DNA of 64,000 nucleotides from Candidatus Heimdallarchaeota archaeon LC_3 (GTDB taxonomy: Archaea > Asgardarchaeota > Heimdallarchaeia > Hodarchaeales > LC-3): positions 60,618 to 124,617 of the forward strand of contig MDVS01000010.1 in the NCBI GenBank assembly GCA_001940645.1, given 5' to 3'. Both the position numbers and the translations under genes were made by a program. The notes below the pieces were generated by a model that did not search any database, had not been told where the DNA came from, and saw nothing but the letters and a program-made list of their open reading frames with translations. Positions 46,446 to 55,892 of the stretch are shown here, piece after piece; the stretch's first letter is position 1; each line of letters begins with the position of its first letter.

Positions 46446-46504
46446 GTAACAAAGTTACAAAAAGATATAGACTCATTTATAAAATACATGTTTCAAATGA
46501 AACA
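46446..46504. promoter_or_regulatory. Two perfect palindromes flanking a TATA-like sequence
   Basis: GTAAC-AAA-GTTAC (46446-46458) and TGTTTCA-AA-TGAAACA (46489-46504) are both perfect inverted repeats. TTTATAAAATA (46476-46486) lies between them. They are upstream of the leftward CHMI-like gene and some 650 bases upstream of the nitrate operon. Likely operators for one or two regulators; the target gene is uncertain. Confidence 0.45.
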
Positions 46505-46600
46505 CAAAATCTTTTTTGAATCTTTCTTATGATATAATTTTTTAATTGTGATTAATAGGCATTATTACCCTTGAAAATCCAAGTTTTTAAACAACCACCA

Positions 46601-46801
46601 TCAACTTGGTGCATCGTATTTTTTCTTATATGCTCTTGACAACCAGATTGGACCAACTATCATCATGTTTCCACCAAGATGATAAAGTTTTGGAGGGATA
46701 TGTTTCCATTTATATCTATTTGGTCCTATAAGATAATAAGGGCAATAATTATTTAGACTTTTAGTTAATGGAACCCTACGAGAATAAATACCATGATTTC
46801 T
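46601..46801 (-). pseudogene. Possible gene remnant without a start codon
   Basis: The minus strand is open for 66 codons between a TAG and a TGA and reads as a convincing protein end (YKWKHIPPKLYHLGGNMMIVG, then PIWLSRAYKKKYDAPS). The only ATG codons are internal (LGGNMM), so no normal gene start is present. It is not a recognised family. Probably the 3' remnant of a decayed gene, within an 860-base stretch that otherwise lacks genes. Confidence 0.4.
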
Positions 46802-47138
46802 CTATTGATGAGAAATTGAAACAATGAAAGTAATTAGTAAATGGGCGCTGTTTTCTTTCCAGTAGTTAAATCCTATTATTTTATATTTCCTTGTGATTGT
46901 GACGATAAACCTTATTGAAATTTAGAAAAAATCAATTGTGGGTTATTTACAAAAAAGTAACTTATTGTGAATTTGCTCATAAGCCGTATAATATTAAAGG
47001 TAGGTAAACCAATTAGTAATAATGATTTTCTTAACCTCGATTTTGAAATTTATTTTTCTTTCATTACTTACTCTTTAAAACTCAAATGTTTTTACTCTAA
47101 CTCAATATTTTAAGATTCACTTTTAAAAGGTTATTATT
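46802..47138 (+). promoter_or_regulatory. Upstream region of the nitrate-reductase operon
   Basis: Non-coding sequence before the CuA-protein gene. TGTGA-ATTTGC-TCATA at 46966-46981 is a partial match to a CRP/FNR-type operator (TGTGA-N6-TCACA), followed by a TATA-like GTATAATATTAAA (46986-46998). Nearer the gene, CAATATTTTAAG at 47102-47113 is another AT box. Control by oxygen or nitrate is expected for such operons but is not shown by the sequence. Confidence 0.35.
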
Positions 47139-47630
47139 GTGTCTGGTGAAAAAAGGTTTATACCTGAAAAACTTGCGAATGGTAGAATTGCCAACAAAAT
47201 TAAAGGTTCCTCATCAAGATTAAGGTATCTAAGTTCCGGGACAATCGCATTTTTTGGAATTTTCTTTATTCTATGGATAGGATTATTCGCTACAGTTTAT
47301 TCAGCGGAACAAGGAACAGTATTCGGGGAACCTGATTATGAAATAGATGGAATGATCATTAATTACCCTAATGGAACTACAAAAGCTTTGTGGCAACCAA
47401 ATTTGCTAAACATCACCACAGGAACTTATATTTTTAGGATTCATGCCGTGAATGGAACACACGGATTTCAAGTTGATGAATTTCCTTCTTCTAAGACCGG
47501 ATCTATTTTTTCTGGCCAATCTAAGGACGTTCGAATCAGTTTTCCTCAACCAGGAACGTTTGAATTCCGTTGTACCTTCTTCTGTGATATAACTCATGAT
47601 TTTATGACTGGTACAATAATTGTAACTTAA
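47139..47630 (+). CDS. Membrane-anchored CuA-type cupredoxin (cytochrome oxidase subunit II-like)
   Basis: One TM helix (residues about 33-54) is followed by an extracytosolic cupredoxin domain with all CuA ligands: His108 (GTHGFQVD), then C-x3-C-x3-H-x2-M in [12 protein letters not shown] (Cys145, Cys149, His153, Met156). The layout matches subunit II of B-type (ba3-like) oxidases; CuA subunits of NO reductases are also possible. No catalytic subunit I is encoded here. It lies 31 nt upstream of narG, suggesting co-expression with nitrate respiration. GTG start. Confidence 0.88.
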   Translation: MSGEKRFIPEKLANGRIANKIKGSSSRLRYLSSGTIAFFGIFFILWIGLFATVYSAEQGTVFGEPDYEIDGMIINYPNGTTKALWQPNLLNITTGTYIFRIHAVNGTHGFQVDEFPSSKTGSIFSGQSKDVRISFPQPGTFEFRCTFFCDITHDFMTGTIIVT

Positions 47631-47661
47631 TTTACTAACAAAAATCAATAAAGATGATATT

Positions 47662-50600
47662 ATGAAATGGATACAAGAATTAATCAAGCCTGATATGCGT
47701 AAATGGGAAGAATTTTACAGGAACAGATGGCAATATGATAAAATTGTAAGAAGCACACATGGTGTAAATTGTACAGGAGGTTGTTCATGGAATGTTTACG
47801 TAAAAGAAGGCATAATAACGTGGGAATTACAAGCAGTCGATTACCCCAAATTAGAATCATCATTACCCCCATATGAACCACGAGGATGTCAAAGAGGTAT
47901 TAGTGCTTCTTGGTACGTTTATAGTCCAATAAGAGTAAAATATCCATATATTAGAGGTAAATTACTAGATATCTGGCGAAAAGCAAAAGAAAAAGCAACT
48001 GACAACATAAATGCTTGGGAATTAATAGTTACTAATAAAAAAATGAGAGAACAATATACTGAAGCTCGAGGGAAAGGTGGATTCCGACGTACAACTTGGG
48101 ATGAAGTTTTAGAAATTATTGCAGCCTCATCAATATATACCTCAAAAAAATGGGGTCCAGATCGAGTTATTGGCTTTTCTCCGATACCCGCAATGTCTTA
48201 TCTATCATATGGAGCAGGATCTAGATTTCTACAACTTTTTGGAGGAGTAAATTTAAGTTTCTATGATTGGTATTCTGATTTACCAAATGCTTTTCCAGAA
48301 ATTTGGGGGGAACAAACCGACGTGTGTGAAAGTGCTGATTGGTATAATTCAAAATTTATTGTTTCAATGGGTTCTAATTTAAATATGACTAGAACACCTG
48401 ATGTTCATTTTATTTCAGAAGCTCGTCATGCAGGATCCAAGTTTGTTGTATTTGCTCCTGATTTCAGTCAAGTAGCCAAATTTTCTGATTGGTGGATACC
48501 TGTTAAAGCTGGACAGGATTTAGCATTATGGATGGCTGTTAATCACGTTATTCTTAAAGAGTATCATGCAGATAGACAAATTACCTATTTTCAAGAGTAT
48601 CTTAAGACTTACTCGGATTGTCCTTTTCTTGTTGTTTTATCTGAAAAAGATGGTTCCTACAAAGCTGGCCAGTTTTTAAGAGCAGATAGTTTGGAAAAAT
48701 ACAAACAAGTTGAAAATGGGGTTTTTAAAACCCTGGTTTTTGATTCAACAAGTAATCAACCAAAAATGCCCAAAGGGTCTATAGGTTTTCGATGGAGTAA
48801 ATTACAAAAGGGAAACTGGAATCTGAAAATGGAGGATGGATTAGATGATTCACCCATAAACCCGTTGTTGACCTTTTTAGATGATAATGATGAAACTGTT
48901 CCTGTAGAATTTGAAATTATTGCTGAACAAAAAAAACATCTTCGTCATATTCCAGTGAAAACAATCGATACAAAAGATGGCAAAATAAAAGTTACTACAG
49001 TTTTAGATTTATTGATGGGGCAATTTGGAGTATCTAGGGGCTTATCAGGAGATTATCCAAAAGATTATGATGATCCAATGTCCTATACTCCGGCATGGCA
49101 AGAAAAATATACAGGAATTGGTAAGGATACAATAATCCGTTTTGCACGTGAATTTGCTAGTAATGCAGAAACGACTTTCGGAAAATCTATGGTTATAATA
49201 GGAGCAGGAATAAATCACTGGTATCACAATAACCTTCAATACAGAGCACCTGGTACAGCATTAATTCTCACTGGTTGTTGTGGTGTTAATGGGGGTGGAT
49301 TGAACCATTATGTAGGACAAGAAAAATTAACACTTATTGCACCTTGGTCCACATGGGCTTTTGCAACTGATTGGACGGGACCTCCTAGATTACAACAAAC
49401 TCCACTTTGGCATTATATTAACACTGATCAATGGAGATATGAAGCTAGTTTCGATGAATATGCTGATACACCTTCAGATGCAAAATTTGCTAAAGGACAT
49501 GTTGCAGATCATGTTGTGAGAGCTGTAAAAATGGGATGGATGCCTCATTATCCCCAATTTAATAAAAACTCAATCGATTTGATGAAAGAAGCAGAAAAGT
49601 TAGGACATTCATCTGAACAAGATATTTCGAACTGGGTAGTAGATCAACTTAAAAACAAAAAACTTGAATTTTCTGTTAGTGATCCAGACGCACCCGAAAA
49701 TTTCCCTAGAGTATGGTTTATTTGGCGTGGAAATGCTTTGTTGGCAAGTGCTAAAGGTCATGAATATTTCCTTAGGCATTATCTTGGGACTCATGATAAT
49801 GCAATTGCAAAAGAACAGGCAAAGGATAGTGTAGAGGAAATTAAATGGTATGATGAAGCTCCTAGAGGAAAAATGGATTTAGTAATTGATTTGAATTTTC
49901 GAATGGATACATCTGCTTTATATTCAGATATAGTTTTACCAGCAGCAATGTGGTATGAAAAGAACGATCTGAATACAACTGATTTACATTCATTTGTTCA
50001 TCCTCTTGGTGCTGCAGCTCCTCCAGCTTGGGAAGCAAAAAGTGATTACGATATCTTTAAGGCTATTACAAAGAAAATAAGTGAACTAGCAAAATTATAT
50101 TTTAACAAGCCATTCAAGGATATAGTCTCTCTTCCGTTGCGACATGATACTCCAGATGAACTCGCACAAACAACTGTTGCAGATTGGTCAAAAGGAGAAT
50201 GTGAGGCAATCCCTGGAAAAACCATGCCTCATTTAAAAATTGTTGAGAGAAATTACACTGAATTGTATAATAAATTTATTTCCTTTGGTCCAAAAGCAAG
50301 AGATAATGGTATTTCGGCCCATGGAATAAACATTCCAATTAAAGATATCTATGAAAAACTATTAGATAATCCAATTGCTAGTGCTCCAAATTCTAAACAG
50401 TTACGATGTATAGAATGGAATGGCATGAAGTACCCCAGTGTTGAAGATGCCCTCGACGCTGCAAATCTAATTTTATTGTTAGCTCCAGAAACAAATGGAG
50501 AATTAGCTCACAGAGCTTTTAAAGTAGAAGAAGAAAAAGTAGGTTTACCACTAACGGATTTATCTGAATCTGAAAGATCAACAACAATGACTTTTGCAGA

Positions 50601-51303
50601 CATTACTCGACAACCTAGACGAACATTAACCAGCCCATTTTGGTCAGGTAATGTAAAAGATGGAAGGGCTTACGCTGCATATTGTTTAAATGTCGAGAAA
50701 AAGATTCCCTGGCGAACATTCACTGGAAGACAACATTTATATCAGGATCATCCTTATTATATTGATTTTGGAGAAAATTTACCTGCCTATAAGTCCAAAT
50801 TAAATCCAAATTTTGCTGGTGATATAAGAGATAGTCCACAGGATGGTAAAACGCTTAAAGTTAACTATTTGACGCCCCATGGAAAATGGCATATCCATTC
50901 AACTTATTATGATAATCACAGAATGATGACTCTTTCAAGAGGAATTGAGCCTTGTTGGATTAATGATAAAGATGCTGACGAAATAGATATCAAAGATAAC
51001 GATTGGGTAGAAGTTTTCAATGATAATGGAGTAATGGTGACACGAGCTGTTGTTAGCTCGAGAATACAAAGAGGAACAGTAATAATATATCATTCACCGG
51101 AGAGAACTAATGTTCCGAAATCCCAAATTAGAGGAAATAGACGAGGAGGAGGTCATAACAGTTTAACACGAACTAGAATCAATCCATTATTATTGTCCGG
51201 CGGATATGCACAATACACATATGCATTTAACTATTGGGGACCTGTAGGTATCAACAGAGACACTTTCGTATTAGTCAGAAGACAAAAGAAAACAGTATGG
51301 TAA
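47662..51303 (+). CDS. narG: Respiratory nitrate reductase, catalytic alpha subunit
   Basis: Reduces nitrate to nitrite at a bis-MGD molybdenum centre. It is 1213 residues, close to bacterial NarG. The FS0 cluster ligands are His33, Cys37, Cys41 ([11 protein letters not shown]) and Cys76 (YEPRGCQRG). The Mo-ligand Asp202 lies in [10 protein letters not shown], followed by WGEQTD. There is no twin-arginine signal: the short N-terminus runs straight into [11 protein letters not shown]. So this is the cytoplasm-facing bacterial type, unlike the extracytosolic NarG of haloarchaea and others. Followed by narHJI in order. Probably laterally acquired. Confidence 0.98.
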   Translation: MKWIQELIKPDMRKWEEFYRNRWQYDKIVRSTHGVNCTGGCSWNVYVKEGIITWELQAVDYPKLESSLPPYEPRGCQRGISASWYVYSPIRVKYPYIRGKLLDIWRKAKEKATDNINAWELIVTNKKMREQYTEARGKGGFRRTTWDEVLEIIAASSIYTSKKWGPDRVIGFSPIPAMSYLSYGAGSRFLQLFGGVNLSFYDWYSDLPNAFPEIWGEQTDVCESADWYNSKFIVSMGSNLNMTRTPDVHFISEARHAGSKFVVFAPDFSQVAKFSDWWIPVKAGQDLALWMAVNHVILKEYHADRQITYFQEYLKTYSDCPFLVVLSEKDGSYKAGQFLRADSLEKYKQVENGVFKTLVFDSTSNQPKMPKGSIGFRWSKLQKGNWNLKMEDGLDDSPINPLLTFLDDNDETVPVEFEIIAEQKKHLRHIPVKTIDTKDGKIKVTTVLDLLMGQFGVSRGLSGDYPKDYDDPMSYTPAWQEKYTGIGKDTIIRFAREFASNAETTFGKSMVIIGAGINHWYHNNLQYRAPGTALILTGCCGVNGGGLNHYVGQEKLTLIAPWSTWAFATDWTGPPRLQQTPLWHYINTDQWRYEASFDEYADTPSDAKFAKGHVADHVVRAVKMGWMPHYPQFNKNSIDLMKEAEKLGHSSEQDISNWVVDQLKNKKLEFSVSDPDAPENFPRVWFIWRGNALLASAKGHEYFLRHYLGTHDNAIAKEQAKDSVEEIKWYDEAPRGKMDLVIDLNFRMDTSALYSDIVLPAAMWYEKNDLNTTDLHSFVHPLGAAAPPAWEAKSDYDIFKAITKKISELAKLYFNKPFKDIVSLPLRHDTPDELAQTTVADWSKGECEAIPGKTMPHLKIVERNYTELYNKFISFGPKARDNGISAHGINIPIKDIYEKLLDNPIASAPNSKQLRCIEWNGMKYPSVEDALDAANLILLLAPETNGELAHRAFKVEEEKVGLPLTDLSESERSTTMTFADITRQPRRTLTSPFWSGNVKDGRAYAAYCLNVEKKIPWRTFTGRQHLYQDHPYYIDFGENLPAYKSKLNPNFAGDIRDSPQDGKTLKVNYLTPHGKWHIHSTYYDNHRMMTLSRGIEPCWINDKDADEIDIKDNDWVEVFNDNGVMVTRAVVSSRIQRGTVIIYHSPERTNVPKSQIRGNRRGGGHNSLTRTRINPLLLSGGYAQYTYAFNYWGPVGINRDTFVLVRRQKKTVW

Positions 51304-51316
51304 GAAGGTAAGAAAA

Positions 51317-52828
51317 TTGAAAATTAGAGCTCAAGTAGGAATGGTTTTTCATTTAGATAAATGCATTGGGTGTCATACGTGTAGCATCGCATGTAAGAAT
51401 ATTTGGTCTGACCGTAAAGGAACTGAATACATGTGGTGGAACAATGTAGAAACTAAACCAGGCACTGGTTATCCCGATCTCTGGGAAGACCAAAATGAAT
51501 ATCGAGGAGGATTTGAGGTTAAAAATGACAAACTAAAATTAAAGCTTCAAAGTAGACTAGGAGCTTTGAGGAACATATTTTTTAATCCTTATCTCCCCAC
51601 AATGGACGATTATTATGAACCCTGGACATATGATTATCAAAACTTATTTAATGCTCCAGCAGGCAATGATCAACCAACCGCAAGACCTATATCGATGGTT
51701 ACGGGCAAACCAATGGAGATTAACTCAGGCCCTAATTGGGATGACGATTTAGGAGGATCTACTGTATATGCAGCCAATGATATTAATTTAAAGAATTTGA
51801 CTGATGAAGAAAAGAAACAATTAAATGAACTTGAACGGTTAGTGTTCTTTTATTTACCACGTATTTGTAATCATTGCACAAATCCAGCTTGTGTAGCTGC
51901 GTGTCCAGCTGGTGCTATTTATAAAAGAGGAGAAGATGGGATCGTTCTTATAAGTCAAGATAAATGTAGAGCATGGAGAATGTGCATATCAGGATGTCCT
52001 TATAAGAAAGTCTATTATAATTGGAGTACAGGAAAATCAGAAAAATGTATTCTTTGTTTTCCCAGACTTGAAACTGGACAAGCTCCTGCTTGTTTCCATT
52101 CATGTGTTGGACGTATTAGATATTTAGGAATTTTACTTTATGATGCTGATCAAATCGAAAATATCGCAAAAGCACCAGAAAAAGAACTTGTAAAAGCACA
52201 AAGAACTTTGATTAAGGATCCAAATGACCCTATAATTAGAGGAATGGCTAAAGAAAGTGGAATTCCAGATAATATAATTGAATATGCTGTGAAATCACCA
52301 GTCTACCAATTTGTTAAAGAATGGGAACTCGCTCTTCCTTTGCATCCAGAATTCAGGACATTACCGATGTTATTTTATGTTCCACCTCTTTTACCAGTAA
52401 TAGGCAAAATTAAGGATGGGGAAACTTATAATGTTGAAGGGTCAGGTATCGATGGACACACACCATTAATGTCGTCTTTGGAAAATTCTAGGGTTCCAAT
52501 TGAATACATGGGAAGCCTATTTTCAGCTGGAAATATTGATGTGATAAAAAATGTTTTACGAAAGTTGATCGCCGTAAGAATCTATACACGATCTACACGT
52601 GTAAAAGACATTGCTCAAGAAGATCTCACTTTAGCTTTAAAAACTAGTGGTTTAACCCCTGAAATTGCTGAAGCAATTTTTCATTTAACGTCCAAACCTA
52701 CATATGATGAGAGGTTTGTTATACCACCCCTTGCTAGAGAAAGCGGATTTGAAGAAATAATTGATCCCTTTATACAAAAAGCAGAGGGAGGTTTTGGTAT
52801 TCGACAACCTCCTAAAAGGAGTTACTAA
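51317..52828 (+). CDS. narH: Respiratory nitrate reductase, beta subunit
   Basis: An iron-sulfur electron-transfer subunit of 503 residues that passes electrons from NarI to NarG. Cys groups for four clusters are visible: KCIGCHTCSIACKN at the N-terminus, ICNHCTNPACVAACP, KCRAWRMCISGCP (with Trp in place of a Cys, the [3Fe-4S] site) and KCILCFPRLETGQAPACFHSC. TTG start with GAAGGT 8 bases upstream. The gene is 13 nt after narG. Confidence 0.98.
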   Translation: MKIRAQVGMVFHLDKCIGCHTCSIACKNIWSDRKGTEYMWWNNVETKPGTGYPDLWEDQNEYRGGFEVKNDKLKLKLQSRLGALRNIFFNPYLPTMDDYYEPWTYDYQNLFNAPAGNDQPTARPISMVTGKPMEINSGPNWDDDLGGSTVYAANDINLKNLTDEEKKQLNELERLVFFYLPRICNHCTNPACVAACPAGAIYKRGEDGIVLISQDKCRAWRMCISGCPYKKVYYNWSTGKSEKCILCFPRLETGQAPACFHSCVGRIRYLGILLYDADQIENIAKAPEKELVKAQRTLIKDPNDPIIRGMAKESGIPDNIIEYAVKSPVYQFVKEWELALPLHPEFRTLPMLFYVPPLLPVIGKIKDGETYNVEGSGIDGHTPLMSSLENSRVPIEYMGSLFSAGNIDVIKNVLRKLIAVRIYTRSTRVKDIAQEDLTLALKTSGLTPEIAEAIFHLTSKPTYDERFVIPPLARESGFEEIIDPFIQKAEGGFGIRQPPKRSY

Positions 52829-52831
52829 ACA

Positions 52832-53431
52832 ATGTTAGAATATAAGAAAGATTTCAGATATGCATTTGATTCCATATCGAATATGCTTGATTATCCAAAT
52901 TCATTATTAAAAAATTCAGCTAAGACTTATAAAGAATATTTTCAGACTCACTATGAAATTAATGATAAAAATTTTCTAAAATACTTAGACTTTATCGAAA
53001 CTACTCCAATAGAAAAACTCGAAGAAATTTATACCGGATTTTTTGATTTAAATCCCTTTAATTGTCTTTATATGGGTTATCATATATTTGGGGAAAGTTA
53101 TTATCGAAGTAAATTGTTAGTTGACTTAAAAACAACTTATAAATCACAATCCTTTGAAATAAACAAGGAATTACCTGATCATCTTGTTGTTATTTTAAAA
53201 TTCCTAGTTGCAAATTCAGATATCAATTTAGGATTAGAAATACTTTCTGATATCATTAAACCTGGTATAGAAAAATTACTTGAAAATTTAAATACAGAGA
53301 ATAATGATGAGCTTCCTGTTATTTCTTCTTATAGTTTCCATAAAAAAATGTATAGCTCAGTCCTAATCGTATTGTTAAATTTTCTTAAAGATAAAACTTT
53401 TACTGAATTAATGTTATCCCAGGAGGAATAA
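52832..53431 (+). CDS. narJ: Nitrate reductase assembly chaperone
   Basis: A TorD/NarJ-type helical chaperone of 199 residues that assists molybdenum-cofactor insertion into NarG. The sequence is divergent, but its N-terminal YAFDSISNMLDYPNSLLK and the central LYMGYHIFGESYYRSKLLVDL are typical of NarJ. Its place between narH and narI, with a 3-nt spacer, makes the assignment firm. It is cytosolic and not part of the final enzyme. Confidence 0.93.
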   Translation: MLEYKKDFRYAFDSISNMLDYPNSLLKNSAKTYKEYFQTHYEINDKNFLKYLDFIETTPIEKLEEIYTGFFDLNPFNCLYMGYHIFGESYYRSKLLVDLKTTYKSQSFEINKELPDHLVVILKFLVANSDINLGLEILSDIIKPGIEKLLENLNTENNDELPVISSYSFHKKMYSSVLIVLLNFLKDKTFTELMLSQEE

Positions 53432-53434
53432 AGG

Positions 53435-54232
53435 TTGACTAAATTATCGAATTTAATTTATCCAATTTTGTTTATCATAGGTTATATATTGGCTATTTCA
53501 ATATTGTTGTTTCCATTAGAAGAAATTAACGCAGATACAATTTTATTTATTGTATTTCCATATTTAGCACTCTCTATAGCAATTTTTGGTTTTATTTATA
53601 GATATAAACAGGAACGATTTTCTTTTTCGAGTCAATCGTCTCAATTTTTGTCAAGCGATAGATTATTATTTTGGGGATCTGTTCCTTGGCACTATGGTAT
53701 TACTATTATTCTCCTTGTTCATTTAATTGCCTTCACTTTGGTCACAGAATGGGGAACATTACTATCTTCAACATTGATTATAGTATTTTTTGAAGTTACC
53801 GGTTGGGTAATCACTTTAATGGTTATAGTTGGTCTATTATTATTAATTATTAGACGCATCATTAATCCCAAGGTATACGTTGCCACAACTTTTGTTGACT
53901 GGATTATGCTATTGGTTTTATTAATTCAAGTAGGATCGGGTGGATATATTGCTTTTATAGGATATATGACTGATTTAGGATTTGGATCACAATGGTTTGG
54001 AAATACAGTAGTTCCTTGGATGGTTTCATTGGTGACATTAAATCCTTCAACTGTTTCCATTGCAGCATTTCCTTTAATAATAAAGCTTCATATGGTTAAC
54101 GCATTAATATTACTTGCAATATTCCCATTTACACGTTTAGTTCATGTTTTTACAGTTCCTATTACTTACATTTGGAGACCAATTCAAGTTGTAGTTTGGA
54201 ATAGAAAAATATTTGTCGATGAAGAGTCTTAA
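53435..54232 (+). CDS. narI: Respiratory nitrate reductase, gamma subunit (cytochrome b)
   Basis: A membrane quinol-oxidising subunit with two hemes b. The ligand pairs His86/His96 (WHYGITIILLVHL) and His219/His237 (KLHMVNALIL...RLVHVF) have the same spacing (10 and 18) as E. coli NarI. At 265 residues it has five to six TM segments. TTG start preceded by the strong Shine-Dalgarno-like AGGAGGAATAAAGG. It would deliver electrons from menaquinol or another quinol to NarH and release protons outside. Confidence 0.96.
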   Translation: MTKLSNLIYPILFIIGYILAISILLFPLEEINADTILFIVFPYLALSIAIFGFIYRYKQERFSFSSQSSQFLSSDRLLFWGSVPWHYGITIILLVHLIAFTLVTEWGTLLSSTLIIVFFEVTGWVITLMVIVGLLLLIIRRIINPKVYVATTFVDWIMLLVLLIQVGSGGYIAFIGYMTDLGFGSQWFGNTVVPWMVSLVTLNPSTVSIAAFPLIIKLHMVNALILLAIFPFTRLVHVFTVPITYIWRPIQVVVWNRKIFVDEES

Positions 54233-54292
54233 ATACCAATGATAGTTGAATTTTGATTTAATAAAGAATATAATCAGCGACTTCAGAAATTG

Positions 54293-55609
54293 ATGAAAAT
54301 GGCAAAGAAAATCGAACAACTCATACTTTCTGCAACAGCTTTTTTCTGGTGCTTTTTAATGTGGTTCTCAACGGCCGCATTTAGTCCTACTATAATTACT
54401 GATTATAATCTCTCAACATTTGATTGGGTTATTCTTGCTAGTTCCCCATTATGGTTAGCACCACCTGGAAGAATCCTTGCCGGTTGGGCAGTGGACAAAA
54501 TTGGTGCTCGAGATTCATATGTAATAATTCTTGTTGTAACTGGAGTTTTTAGTATTGCTTCAGCATTTGTTCAGGATTATCTCCTTCTGTTTGTGACCAG
54601 AATTATTGTATCAACAGCTGGTGTTTCCTTCGTTGTGGGAATTCAACATGTGTCACAATGGTTTGAAGATGAAGAAATGGGAACAGCAGAAGGCTTATAT
54701 GCTGGTACCGGTAATGCAGGTGCAGGGGTTGGAGCATTATTGCTACCTAGAATTTATGAGTCAGATTATTCTAGCGCATTCTTACATTTAGGCATTATCG
54801 CACTCTTTATTGCCTTGATTATCCTATGGCGTGTAAAAAATGCAAAAACTAAGGAACGTGAAGAAGCTGCTAAGAAGACTGCTACATTGAGAGATACTTT
54901 GTTTGTGTGGTCGCGATGGCCAGCCATTGCTTTGATGTTTGCATATGCCATGTCGTTTGGACTTGAAATAGCTATGAATGGTTATTTACCTGGTTATTAC
55001 AAATCCACATTTTCTGAACAACTAGCTGTCTTAGGATTCGTAAGCGATGTAGATCTCCAAATCGCCGTAGGAACATTCGCAGCAGTACAGTCACTCAATG
55101 CTTCATTATTTCGACCGTTTTCGGGTTACATGTCTGATCTTTGGCAACGGAAACGTTGGATGCCATACCCAATGGTTGGTAAGAATCTTCCTTATTCACC
55201 CCGTATCCATTGGTTAATGACCGCATTAATTTGTATTACGTTGTTAATGATATTACTTTCAATTGCTGGTATATTTGGATTGCTACATATGTCTGTTATA
55301 GTTCTTGCAATTTTTGGGGTTTGTGTTAGCTTCGGAACTGGCGCGACTTTTGCTATCGTACCATTAATGTTTAAAAACCGGCCGGGTACGGCAGCTGGTT
55401 TTATTGGTGGGATTTCTACACTATTCTCAATCCCTTTAGCAATACTTTTTGCTTGGGATGCTTTACCAAGTCTTCATTATGGATTTGCATTTGTTTCCAT
55501 AGCAATTTTCATACCTACAATGCTATTTTTCATTCTAGCTATAAGAATTGATTTTAATCCTGAGGACCATGGTATCGGAAGTAAAGAATTATGGTTAGGT
55601 CAGCAATAA
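54293..55609 (+). CDS. Nitrate/nitrite transporter, NarK type (first copy)
   Basis: A 12-TM MFS protein of 438 residues. The characteristic N-terminal WCFLMWFSTAAFSPTIITDYNL, the loop APPGRILAGWAVDKIGARD and the glycine-rich nitrate signature GTAEGLYAGTGNAGAGVGALLLP (TM5) fit the NarK/nitrate porter family, as does FSIPLAILFAWDALP in TM11. It is a candidate proton-nitrate symporter. ATG at 54293 is preferred. It shares the operon with narGHJI and with a second NarK-type gene. Confidence 0.9.
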   Translation: MKMAKKIEQLILSATAFFWCFLMWFSTAAFSPTIITDYNLSTFDWVILASSPLWLAPPGRILAGWAVDKIGARDSYVIILVVTGVFSIASAFVQDYLLLFVTRIIVSTAGVSFVVGIQHVSQWFEDEEMGTAEGLYAGTGNAGAGVGALLLPRIYESDYSSAFLHLGIIALFIALIILWRVKNAKTKEREEAAKKTATLRDTLFVWSRWPAIALMFAYAMSFGLEIAMNGYLPGYYKSTFSEQLAVLGFVSDVDLQIAVGTFAAVQSLNASLFRPFSGYMSDLWQRKRWMPYPMVGKNLPYSPRIHWLMTALICITLLMILLSIAGIFGLLHMSVIVLAIFGVCVSFGTGATFAIVPLMFKNRPGTAAGFIGGISTLFSIPLAILFAWDALPSLHYGFAFVSIAIFIPTMLFFILAIRIDFNPEDHGIGSKELWLGQQ

Positions 55610-55622
55610 CAGAGGATTATAT

Positions 55623-55790
55623 ATGACAGAAGAAGAAAATATTTCTGAACCGATGAAAATAAGTGTTGATTCAAACGAGACTGTTTATGAATCATGGTAC
55701 AAATATGGAGTAGCTTTTCTCTATCTTGAGATGATTACAGCGATATTATTAACTATATTCGCGATTTATACATCATTTTTAGGGAATTAA
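55623..55790 (+). CDS. Small one-TM protein between the two narK genes (55 aa)
   Basis: Reads M-T-E-E-E-N-I-S-E-P from an ATG preceded by CAGAGG, with a 30-residue polar N-terminus (ETVYESWYKYGVAFLYLEM) and one TM helix (ITAILLTIFAIYTSFLGN). It ends at TAA. It starts 13 nt after the first narK, so it is translated as part of the operon. No family was recognised. It may stabilise the transporters or NarI; that is inference. Confidence 0.7.
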   Translation: MTEEENISEPMKISVDSNETVYESWYKYGVAFLYLEMITAILLTIFAIYTSFLGN

Positions 55791-55892
55791 TAACAATAAT
55801 TTATCACACATTTTTTGGATATAAAATATATGAAAAGCATTGATTGCACAAATCGGATGGAATTAAAATTTAATAGAAATTGAGGTCAAATT

